In this document: positions 8,011 through 15,662 of the stretch, piece by piece
Numbering within the stretch: position 1 is the stretch's first letter
Layout: every line of letters begins with the position of its first letter
NCBI GenBank assembly: GCA_002407845.1
Contig: DHPK01000009.1
Span: 135,782-168,497, forward strand
Reading direction: 5' to 3'
DNA from: Leptolinea sp. UBA5366
Lineage (GTDB): Bacteria > Chloroflexota > Anaerolineae > Anaerolineales > Anaerolineaceae
Length of the DNA: 32,716 nt
Notes under the pieces: generated by a model
Seen by the model: the letters and a program-made list of their open reading frames with translations, nothing else
The model's database searches: none
Told to the model about the DNA's origin: nothing
Made by a program: the position numbers and the translations under genes

Positions 8011-8055
8011 AATGGAAAGGACAGCCGCCTAATTTCCGGCAGAGGCTGTCCCATT
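8011..8055 (+). other. Hairpin between the second permease and trehalose synthase genes
   Basis: GGACAGCC (8019-8026) pairs with GGCTGTCC (8044-8051). An inner GCC/GGC and an outer AATG (8011-8014) with CATT (8052-8055) extend the stem. No T-run follows. It probably modulates message decay or read-through into the downstream enzyme genes. Confidence 0.5.
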
Positions 8056-8081
8056 CCGCATTCATGGGAAAGGAAAAAAAC

Positions 8082-9701
8082 ATGACGGACACTTCTTTCT
8101 GGTATAAAAACGCGGTTTTTTATCAAGTTTATCCCCGCTCTTATTATGACTCGAATGACGACGGCTACGGTGATTTTCAGGGATTAATTCAAAAGCTGGA
8201 CTATATTCGCGATTTGGGTGTCGATTGCATTTGGATTATGCCGACGTATAAATCCCCCCTGCGCGATGACGGTTATGATATTTCTGATTTTTATAGTGTC
8301 GATAAACGTTTTGGGACGCTGGATGACTTGAAACAGCTTTTCAGTGAAATTCATAAACGCGGGATGCGGGTGATAACCGATCTGGTTCTAAATCACTGCT
8401 CGGATCAGCATCATTGGTTTCAGGAAGCGCGGAAAGACCCGAAGTCAAAATATCGCGATTATTTTGTCTGGAGCGATACAGACACGAAATTTCCCGAAAC
8501 CCGGGTCATCTTTGTCGACTCCCAAAAATCGAACTGGACCTGGGATGAAGCGGCTGGGGCTTTTTATTGGCATCGTTTTTATCCTTCCCAACCTGATTTG
8601 AATTTTGACAATCCCGAAGTTCGTGAAGAGATGAAAAACGTCATGCGTTATTGGCTTGACATGGGAATAGACGGTTTTCGAGCTGATGCCGTGCCATATT
8701 TGTTTGAGCGCGAAGGGACAATCAATGAAAATCTGCCGGAGACGCACGCTTATTTGAAAGAACTGCGGGCAATGATGGACAGCGAGTACCCCGGCACCAT
8801 TTTGCTCTGTGAAGCTAATCAATGGCCGGCTGACGTACGGGCATATTTCGGCGATGGCGACGAGTTTCAACTGGGTTTCCACTTTCCAATGATGCCGCGA
8901 ATTTTCATGTCAATCGGCAAGCAGGATGCGTCTTCTTTGATCGAAATCATGAAAGCAACGCCTGAAATTCCGGAAAATTGCCAATGGTGCACTTTCCTGC
9001 GAAATCATGACGAGCTGACGTTGGAAATGGTCACTGAAGCGGATCGCCAATGGATGTGGGCGCATTATTCGCCGGACAAAGCGATGCGTATGAATTTGGG
9101 AATCCGGCGCCGTCTTTATCCGCTGCTCGAAAATGATCGCCAGCGGGTTGGCTTGGCATATTCGCTGATGTTCACTTTGCCCGGCTCTCCGGTTGTGTAT
9201 TATGGCGATGAAATTGGAATGGGAGACGACATCAGCCAGTTTGATCGCAATGGGGTCCGCACGCCAATGCAGTGGAATGACGGGAAAAATGGCGGATTTT
9301 CTGCTTCGGATACAACCTATCTGCCAGCGATTGAAGCGGGACCATTTGGATTCCCGCGTGTAAATGTGGCGAACCAGCAGGATGATCCCAATTCAAATTT
9401 AAATTGGCTGAAACGGTTGATTGCCATCCGTAAGGGGTCGGAAGCGCTTGCCCATGGCTCGCTGGAATGGCTGACGGAAGGTGAGTGCATTCCTGTTCTA
9501 GCGTTTAAGCGGCAGACACCAGGCGATATGGTCTACGTTATCCACAACCTCAGCGATCAGGAAGAACGGATAGATATTCCATTTGAAGCAGGATGTTACG
9601 CAGACTTAGTTCAACCGGATTTCAGCATCACGGCTCCTTTGTCAACTGCATTAAAGCTCCCTCCCCGGTCATTCTATTGGCTTCGGAAATTATCGCAATG
9701 A
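8082..9701 (+). CDS. treS: Trehalose synthase (maltose alpha-D-glucosyltransferase), GH13
   Basis: This 539-residue cytoplasmic enzyme of glycoside hydrolase family 13 interconverts maltose and trehalose by rotating the glucosyl bond. Family-specific stretches include FYQVYPRSYYDSNDDGYGDF near the start, DAVPYLFEREGTINENLPET at 202-221, and EANQWPADVRAYFGDGDE at 244-261. The catalytic triad reads as nucleophile D202 (GFRADAV), acid/base E244 (LLCEANQ) and D310 (RNHDE). There is no fused maltokinase domain. I chose the ATG at 8082 because a GGAAAGGA site precedes it. An in-frame ATG at 8064 would add six residues and has no site. The importer genes lie upstream, and amylosucrase follows with an ATGA overlap. 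The alternative is a related oligo-alpha-glucosidase, but the TreS motifs are strong. Confidence 0.88.
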   Translation: MTDTSFWYKNAVFYQVYPRSYYDSNDDGYGDFQGLIQKLDYIRDLGVDCIWIMPTYKSPLRDDGYDISDFYSVDKRFGTLDDLKQLFSEIHKRGMRVITDLVLNHCSDQHHWFQEARKDPKSKYRDYFVWSDTDTKFPETRVIFVDSQKSNWTWDEAAGAFYWHRFYPSQPDLNFDNPEVREEMKNVMRYWLDMGIDGFRADAVPYLFEREGTINENLPETHAYLKELRAMMDSEYPGTILLCEANQWPADVRAYFGDGDEFQLGFHFPMMPRIFMSIGKQDASSLIEIMKATPEIPENCQWCTFLRNHDELTLEMVTEADRQWMWAHYSPDKAMRMNLGIRRRLYPLLENDRQRVGLAYSLMFTLPGSPVVYYGDEIGMGDDISQFDRNGVRTPMQWNDGKNGGFSASDTTYLPAIEAGPFGFPRVNVANQQDDPNSNLNWLKRLIAIRKGSEALAHGSLEWLTEGECIPVLAFKRQTPGDMVYVIHNLSDQEERIDIPFEAGCYADLVQPDFSITAPLSTALKLPPRSFYWLRKLSQ

Positions 9702-9856
9702 CCTATCGGATTCATCAGTATTCCGAATTTGACGCTGAGCAGGCTGCGAAGGAAATATTCCAGCGTGCATTGAAATCATTTCCTGAATTGCCTCAAGAAG
9801 AAAAAGGCTGGTCACCTTCTGAATGGGCTGCATTTGTAAATCGGATTGATCAATAA
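9698..9856 (+). pseudogene. Amylosucrase N-terminal fragment ending at an in-frame TAA
   Basis: The ATG at 9698 overlaps the trehalose synthase stop (ATGA) and opens a frame of 52 codons that ends with TAA at 9854-9856. The peptide (with GWSPSEWAAFVNRIDQ) is the beginning of the helical N-terminal domain of amylosucrase. The same frame continues past the stop with LPGLLRLFFEMYQDCF, which is how that domain goes on. Reading through gives 657 residues, close to the 636 of the Neisseria polysaccharea enzyme. This is therefore one gene interrupted by a single nonsense codon (or a base error), not two genes. Confidence 0.8.
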
Positions 9857-9886
9857 CTACCCGGACTGCTGCGTTTGTTTTTTGAA

Positions 9887-11671
9887 ATGTATCAGGATTG
9901 TTTTGACGCTTATCCTGTGTTCGAGGAACTGGTCCGACAGTTGATTGCGTCCTGGCTTGATCGGAAGCCTGCGCTGCGGGCTTTAGATGAAACCCGGCGG
10001 CAGCAGCCTGACTGGTTTCAGTCCAGCCAGCAATTGGGCGGTGTTTGTTATGTTGATCTTTATGCCGGCACCCTTGGAAGACTCCGCGAGAAACTGCCTT
10101 ATTTTGAAGAATTAGGCTTGACTTATCTCCATCTGATGCCTTTGTTCGCTGCACCGGAGGGGGAAAATGACGGCGGTTATGCCATCAGCGATTATCGCCA
10201 GGTTGACCCGAGGATGGGCTCAATAGAACAACTTGAAGGACTAATAACGGAATTTCATCAGCATGGGATTTCAATTGCGCTTGATTTTGTTTTCAACCAC
10301 ACTTCATCCGATCATGCCTGGGCACTGGCTGCAAAGGCAGGCGATCCGGTTCATCAGGGGTATTACTGGATGTTCCCGGATCGAGAATTGCCTGATCTGT
10401 TCGAAAAAACGCTGCGGGAGATTTTCCCTGATGAGCATCCGGGAGCGTTTACTTGGTATCCGGAACTAGAGAAATGGGTATGGACGACTTTCCATTCTTA
10501 CCAATGGGACCTGAATTATCAGAACCCGATTGTGTTTTTAAGAATGGCAGAAGAGATGCTGTTTCTCGCGAATTTAGGCGTGGATGTTATGAGGCTGGAT
10601 GCAGTTGCGTTCATCTGGAAAACGCTTGGGACAACCTGTGAAAGCCAGCCAAACGCTTTCAAATTGGTTGAAGCGTTCAATTTGGTTGCGCGAATCGCTG
10701 CCCCGGCAATGATCTTCAAATCCGAAGCAATTGTCCATCCGGATCAGGTGAGCCAATACATTTTACCGGAACGCTGCCAGCTTTCATATAATCCGCTCCT
10801 TATGGCGTTGCTTTGGGAAGCGCTCGCGACAAGACAAGTGAAATTGCTGGCACACTCGTTGGATAAACGGTTTCAGCTGCCGGAAGATACAGCTTGGGTC
10901 AATTATCTGCGCTGTCACGACGACATCGGTTGGACGTTCTCAGACGAAGACGCAGCCGAGGTCAGGATTAATGGCTGGGGACACCGCCGGTTCTTAAATC
11001 AGTTCTATACCGGAGAATTTCTCGGTACTTTTGCAAGAGGTTTGCCTTTTCAGCTGAATCCGAAGACCGGTGACTGCCGCATTTCCGGCATGCTATCCTC
11101 CCTGGCAGGCTTGGAAGCGGCAGTTGAAAAGGCGGAACCGGCAGAAATTGAACTGTCGATTGCAAGAATTCATTTGCTATTTGGCATCATTTTGACCATT
11201 GGCGGACTTCCTTTGATCTATCTTGGAGACGAGCTTGGAAAACTGAATGACTATGATTTCCTGAATGATCCGAATAAAAAAGAAGATTCCAGATGGGTGC
11301 ATCGGTTGCCTTTCGATCAAGCTTTGTTTGAAAAACGGAGCGAAATGAACGGGACAGCTGAAAAAATATACAACGGCATCAAGGAGCTGATCCAACTGAG
11401 AAAATCTCATCCATTATTTGGAAACAATGATTTGAGAATAGTCCTGAGCGGAAATGAGCATATTTTAGCGTTTGAAAAACGCGATGAAAATGAGAAAGTG
11501 CTTTGTCTGGGAAATTTCAGTGAAAAAAATCAAATTGCCAGCTTGGATCAAACCGATTGGGTTCAGCAGAAATCTTTCTTTATCCTGAATCAGAAGGACC
11601 TTGATATCTCTGATAATCAAATCAGGCTGGCTCCCTATCAGTTTCTGCTGCTGTTCACGAAGGAAAGCTGA
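9887..11671 (+). CDS. Amylosucrase, GH13 (main part, downstream of a nonsense codon)
   Basis: Amylosucrase transfers glucose from sucrose onto alpha-1,4-glucan. The open part carries the whole catalytic domain. Numbered on the read-through protein, the nucleophile is D301 (VMRLDAV), the acid/base E343 (FKSEAIVHP) and the third carboxylate D408 (RCHDDIGW). Each is offset by exactly 15 from D286, E328 and D393 of the N. polysaccharea enzyme, which supports both the identification and the read-through alignment. Other family stretches are CYVDLYAGTLGRLREKLPYF and HLMPLFAAPEGENDGGYA. The first ATG after the stop is at 9887 (TTG at 9875 is an alternative). Neither has a visible ribosome binding site, and both omit about 60 residues of the N-terminal helical domain. 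The gene may be inactive, poorly made by re-initiation, or intact if the stop is an error. Confidence 0.8.
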   Translation: MYQDCFDAYPVFEELVRQLIASWLDRKPALRALDETRRQQPDWFQSSQQLGGVCYVDLYAGTLGRLREKLPYFEELGLTYLHLMPLFAAPEGENDGGYAISDYRQVDPRMGSIEQLEGLITEFHQHGISIALDFVFNHTSSDHAWALAAKAGDPVHQGYYWMFPDRELPDLFEKTLREIFPDEHPGAFTWYPELEKWVWTTFHSYQWDLNYQNPIVFLRMAEEMLFLANLGVDVMRLDAVAFIWKTLGTTCESQPNAFKLVEAFNLVARIAAPAMIFKSEAIVHPDQVSQYILPERCQLSYNPLLMALLWEALATRQVKLLAHSLDKRFQLPEDTAWVNYLRCHDDIGWTFSDEDAAEVRINGWGHRRFLNQFYTGEFLGTFARGLPFQLNPKTGDCRISGMLSSLAGLEAAVEKAEPAEIELSIARIHLLFGIILTIGGLPLIYLGDELGKLNDYDFLNDPNKKEDSRWVHRLPFDQALFEKRSEMNGTAEKIYNGIKELIQLRKSHPLFGNNDLRIVLSGNEHILAFEKRDENEKVLCLGNFSEKNQIASLDQTDWVQQKSFFILNQKDLDISDNQIRLAPYQFLLLFTKES

Positions 11672-11681
11672 ATTTTTACGG

Positions 11682-11687
11682 TAAAAT
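11682..11687 (+). promoter_or_regulatory. Candidate -10 element of a near-leaderless folC promoter
   Basis: TAAAAT is followed by only 7 bases before the folC ATG at 11695, so transcription would start at or next to the start codon. No ribosome binding site is visible, which fits a leaderless message. I could not find a good -35 element. Confidence 0.4.
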
Positions 11688-11694
11688 AGACTGC

Positions 11695-13092
11695 ATGAAA
11701 CCCATCATCCAGTCGATTGATGATGCGCTCGACAAGATTTATTCCTATGTCGATTACAGCATGACCCATGCGGAGGAGATTTCCTCCGCAGTTTTTTCAT
11801 TAGAGCGCATTCGTAACCTGCTCTCAAAACTTGACAATCCCCAAGATCAATATCAGACTGTCCATGTTGCCGGCACGAAAGGCAAAGGCTCGGTTTGTTC
11901 GATGATTTATCAAGTTCTTTGCGCATGCGGATATCGGACTGGGATTTACACGTCTCCTCATCTGATCCGATTCAATGAACGCATTCAGGTCGACGGAAAA
12001 ATGATCTCGGACCGTGATTTGATCCGGCTGACAGAAGAAGTAACTTCGGTCATTGATCCCCTTTATCCTCCAAGCTCATTTGACCTGATGACGGCAATTG
12101 CTTTCAAGTACTTTCAAGAAAAAAAAGTTGACTTCGCTGTTATTGAAACAGGTTTGGGCGGCAGGTTAGATTCAACCAACGTCATCACCCCTTTGATCAG
12201 CGTTATCACTTCCATTTCGCTCGATCATGTCAATTTTCTCGGCAATACGATTGAAGCGATTGCGGCAGAAAAAGCGGGAATCATTAAACCTGGTGTGCCT
12301 ATAATTGCAGCTGCCGAACATCCAGCTGCGATGGCAGTGCTGCGGAAGACTGCAAGCGAGAGAAATGCAGAATGGATCGATGTGGAATCGCAATATGGCA
12401 GCATTCCAGCAGATGATTCCGACCGCGGTCAGACACTGATGATTTGGCAGCGGTCTGAACAGTTGAAACTGAGCCGGTATTTGACAGCCGGTGAGGAAAC
12501 AGACTGGAAGCCCTGGCTGCTTAGGATTCCAATGGCAGGGCTGCATCAATCCAAGAATGCGGCGACTGCATTGGCAGCGTTAATAAGATTAAAACCTTTA
12601 GCTGATAAGATCACTGAAGAAAATATTGAAAAAGGGTTTTCTGAGACTTTTTGGCCGTGCCGGTTTGAAATCGTATCCGAGCAGCCGTTAATCGTACTTG
12701 ATGGCGCGCACAATCAGGACTCGATGCGCAACTTGGCTGCGACGATCAATCGCTATTACGGCACAAGGCAAATAACTTGTGTGATTGGCTGCTCGGAAGA
12801 TAAAGATCTGGCAGCGATGCTTAAAGAAATTGCGCCGCTGGTGCAGGAGTTTGTCGCCACCCGTTCAACGCACCCGCGTTCAATGGATCCGAATAAGATC
12901 CTCGAGCAGGTGCTGGCATGCGGCAGGCGCGGACAAGTTTGTGAAAAGCTTGAAGACGCTTTGGAAGTGATTCAAAATCGACCCGCTGACTGTGTTTATA
13001 TCGTCACAGGCAGCCTGTTCGTGACAGCCGGATTTCGGGAATTGATGATGAAGTCTCATCCGGAAATTCGGTACTTTGCGGGCGATGAATAA
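11695..13092 (+). CDS. folC: Bifunctional folylpolyglutamate synthase / dihydrofolate synthase
   Basis: This 465-residue enzyme adds L-glutamate to dihydropteroate and to folates with ATP hydrolysis, a cytoplasmic step of folate biosynthesis. The nucleotide loop is GTKGKGS at residues 60-66. The family stretches TGIYTSPHLIRFNERIQVDG (82-101) and ETGLGGRLDSTNVI (151-164) are present. A Mur-ligase-type C-terminal domain carries LDGAHNQDSM. Length is slightly above the usual 420-440. It begins 23 nt after the amylosucrase stop, but a promoter-like TAAAAT right before the ATG suggests its own expression. lon follows after 16 nt. Confidence 0.93.
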   Translation: MKPIIQSIDDALDKIYSYVDYSMTHAEEISSAVFSLERIRNLLSKLDNPQDQYQTVHVAGTKGKGSVCSMIYQVLCACGYRTGIYTSPHLIRFNERIQVDGKMISDRDLIRLTEEVTSVIDPLYPPSSFDLMTAIAFKYFQEKKVDFAVIETGLGGRLDSTNVITPLISVITSISLDHVNFLGNTIEAIAAEKAGIIKPGVPIIAAAEHPAAMAVLRKTASERNAEWIDVESQYGSIPADDSDRGQTLMIWQRSEQLKLSRYLTAGEETDWKPWLLRIPMAGLHQSKNAATALAALIRLKPLADKITEENIEKGFSETFWPCRFEIVSEQPLIVLDGAHNQDSMRNLAATINRYYGTRQITCVIGCSEDKDLAAMLKEIAPLVQEFVATRSTHPRSMDPNKILEQVLACGRRGQVCEKLEDALEVIQNRPADCVYIVTGSLFVTAGFRELMMKSHPEIRYFAGDE

Positions 13093-13108
13093 AAATGTTG
13101 GAGAATGA

Positions 13109-15598
13109 ATGAGTTCAAATAACTGGTTTGAAGATAAAGATATATTAGCTGACTTTACGACGAATATTAATCAAAGGACAGAGGAATTGTTCCGCATTCC
13201 GGACATGGAATTGGATGACGATGACAGTTTTGTTGCACCGGTCGTTGTGCTGCGGGAAAACGTTGTTTTTCCAAAAATGATCACCCCTGTCTTTGTTGGC
13301 AACAAAAAAAATCTGGCTTCCATTCGTTACGGATTGGAAAACGAGCAGACAGTGGTAACGCTGATCCCTAAGACTGCAAATAAAGAGTCAAATCTGCGGA
13401 AATCTGATTTTTTCCCAGTTGGGTTGGAAGTGGCTGTTGGGCGGCTGGTAAATCTGCCGGAGGATCATTACACAACATTGATTCAAGGCCGGCGGCGTGT
13501 TGTCGTCCGCGAAATCGTGCGCCGCTCGCCGGTGCTGATGGCACGGGTGGTTGTGACAGAAGTGCAGCCGCACAATACGAAAAGGCTGCAGGCGCTGATC
13601 CGCACGACCCGGAATCTATTTGAAAAATGCGTGCAGCTCGACCGGAAGCTACCGGATGAGGCAATCGCCTATGCGGTTTCCATTAGCGATCCATCGTGGC
13701 TGGCGGACATGATCGCTACGACGATCACGTTTCCTGCGGATCAACGGCGGGAAATCCTTTTTGAACTTGATCCTGAAAAGAGACTGGAGATTTTGAACCA
13801 ATACTTGGCTCAAGAATTGGATGTGCTGGAATTGGGAAATCAAATCAATTCGAGGGTTCAAAGCGAAGTTGATAAAAATCAGCGGGAATTTTATCTGCGT
13901 GAACAGATGCGGGCAATCCAGCGCGAATTGAATGAGGAAGATATTTTCACGCGCGAAGTGAGCGCTCTGAAAGAACGTATTGACCAGAAGGAATTCAGTC
14001 CTGAAGCACGCGAGGTCGCGCTGAAGGAATACGAAAGATTGTCCTCGCTGCCTCCGATGTCACCTGAAATCAGCGTCACTCGCAATTATCTGGATTGGCT
14101 GCTCGATTTGCCGTGGCATGAAGCGACGGAAGATAATCTCGATGTGCCGAATGCGTTCGAGGTCTTGAACAAGAATCATTATGGATTGGAAAAAGCAAAG
14201 GATCGGATACTGGAGTATATCGCGGTCAAATCACTCAAACCTAAGAAAGAACGCCAGCCAATATTGTGCTTTGTCGGTCCTCCCGGAACCGGCAAGACTT
14301 CCATTGGCAGATCAATTGCCGAGGCACTCGGGAAGAACTTTGTGCGGATTTCCTTGGGCGGTGTTCGGGATGAAGCGGAAATCCGCGGTCATCGCCGGAC
14401 TTATATCGGTGCGCTGCCGGGCAGGATTCTGCAGACCATGAAAAAGGCTGGCACGGTAAATCCGCTGTTTATGCTGGATGAAATCGATAAGCTGGGAAAT
14501 GATTACCGCGGCGATCCCTCCTCGGCGCTGCTGGAAGTGCTTGATCCAGAGCAGAACAATAAGTTTTCAGACCATTATCTGGAGGTCGATTATGACCTCT
14601 CGAAAGTAATGTTTTTGACGACTGCAAATTCGGTTGAGATGATTCCGGATGCGCTGCTGGATCGGATGGAGATTATTGAATTCCCGGGATACATTGAAGA
14701 AGAGAAACTGATGATCGCCAAGGAATATCTGATTGAACGCCAAAAGGAAGAAAATGGACTTGAAGCCGAGGACCTTTCATTTGATGATGAAGCGATCAAG
14801 CGCCTGATCCGCGAATACACCTATGAAGCGGGTGTGCGAAACCTCGAACGCGAAATTGGCAAGATTTGCCGGAAAATCGCGCGGTTGAAAGCCGAAAATA
14901 AGCCATTTGATCAGACAGTCTTGAGCGAAGCATTGGATCAATTCTTGGGACCGCCCAGCTTCTTCCAGTCTGAAAAAGAAAAACAGGATGAAGTCGGGGT
15001 TGCGACCGGCATGGCATGGACACCGAACGGCGGTGATATAACGACGATCGAGGTGCTGGTCTTCGAAGGAAAAGGGAACTTGCAGATCACTGGGCAAATC
15101 GGAGATGTGATGCAGGAATCCGCACAGGCAGCACTGTCATATATCAAGTCTAAAGCCAAGCTCTTCAATATTCCGGCAGATTATTTTGAGAAAAATGATG
15201 TCCACATCCATGTACCGGAAGGATCCGTGCCGAAAGACGGACCGAGCGCTGGAATCACACTGGCTGTTGCCTTGATTTCTGCCTTGACCGAGCAGCCGGT
15301 GAAGAAAGATATCGCCATGACTGGCGAGGTTACACTGCGCGGGAATGTTCTGCCGGTTGGCGGAATCAAAGAAAAAGTCCTGGCTGCTCACCGGCTTGGG
15401 ATCAATACGATTATTTTGCCGGAAAAGAACGTCAAGGACCTGGTTGAACTGCCTGAACAGGTGAAAAAGGAACAGAAATTTCAGTTCGTGACCCACATGG
15501 ATCAGGTTATCCCGATTGCATTTGGAATGGATGCGCCAAAGCGAAAAGCGGAAGCAAAAGCTCAGCGTGGCAAGAAAACAGCTGCCAAAAAAGATTAG
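13109..15598 (+). CDS. lon: ATP-dependent Lon protease
   Basis: This 829-residue protease degrades misfolded and regulatory proteins in the cytoplasm as a ring hexamer. An N-terminal substrate-binding domain (about residues 40-240) is followed by an AAA+ module with Walker A GPPGTGKT at 390-397 (K396) and Walker B PLFMLDEIDK. The C-terminal protease domain has S713 (DGPSAG) and K756 (GGIKEK). Their 43-residue spacing equals that of S679/K722 in E. coli Lon. About 40 extra N-terminal residues and a basic C-terminal tail (KRKAEAKAQRGKK) make it a little longer than average. GGAG precedes the ATG. No CIRCE heat-shock operator is visible in the short gap after folC. Confidence 0.96.
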   Translation: MSSNNWFEDKDILADFTTNINQRTEELFRIPDMELDDDDSFVAPVVVLRENVVFPKMITPVFVGNKKNLASIRYGLENEQTVVTLIPKTANKESNLRKSDFFPVGLEVAVGRLVNLPEDHYTTLIQGRRRVVVREIVRRSPVLMARVVVTEVQPHNTKRLQALIRTTRNLFEKCVQLDRKLPDEAIAYAVSISDPSWLADMIATTITFPADQRREILFELDPEKRLEILNQYLAQELDVLELGNQINSRVQSEVDKNQREFYLREQMRAIQRELNEEDIFTREVSALKERIDQKEFSPEAREVALKEYERLSSLPPMSPEISVTRNYLDWLLDLPWHEATEDNLDVPNAFEVLNKNHYGLEKAKDRILEYIAVKSLKPKKERQPILCFVGPPGTGKTSIGRSIAEALGKNFVRISLGGVRDEAEIRGHRRTYIGALPGRILQTMKKAGTVNPLFMLDEIDKLGNDYRGDPSSALLEVLDPEQNNKFSDHYLEVDYDLSKVMFLTTANSVEMIPDALLDRMEIIEFPGYIEEEKLMIAKEYLIERQKEENGLEAEDLSFDDEAIKRLIREYTYEAGVRNLEREIGKICRKIARLKAENKPFDQTVLSEALDQFLGPPSFFQSEKEKQDEVGVATGMAWTPNGGDITTIEVLVFEGKGNLQITGQIGDVMQESAQAALSYIKSKAKLFNIPADYFEKNDVHIHVPEGSVPKDGPSAGITLAVALISALTEQPVKKDIAMTGEVTLRGNVLPVGGIKEKVLAAHRLGINTIILPEKNVKDLVELPEQVKKEQKFQFVTHMDQVIPIAFGMDAPKRKAEAKAQRGKKTAAKKD

Positions 15599-15613
15599 TT
15601 TTTCCCGAAAAGA

Positions 15614-15651
15614 AAAGACCTGCAGAAATAAAACTGCAGGTCTTTATTTTT
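15614..15651 (+). terminator. Rho-independent terminator after lon, usable from both sides
   Basis: AAAGACCTGCAG (15614-15625) and CTGCAGGTCTTT (15634-15645) form a perfect 12-bp stem with the loop AAATAAAA, followed by ATTTTT. On the minus strand the stem is followed by TCTTTTC, so it can also stop transcription of the convergent isomerase gene, which ends at 15663. Confidence 0.88.
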
Positions 15652-15662
15652 AGAAATCTTGA

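Noticed and set aside
9848..9862. Programmed stop-codon readthrough or selenocysteine at the amylosucrase stop
   Set aside because: The codon is TAA, so selenocysteine and pyrrolysine are excluded, and no bacterial readthrough element is evident. A mutation or base error is simpler.
9690..10154. A 154-codon minus-strand frame opposite the amylosucrase start
   Set aside because: Antisense to clearly conserved coding sequence, with no domain or start signals.
13093..13108. A heat-shock operator (CIRCE) in front of lon
   Set aside because: The gap has only 16 nt and no TTAGCACTC-type repeat is present here or near folC.
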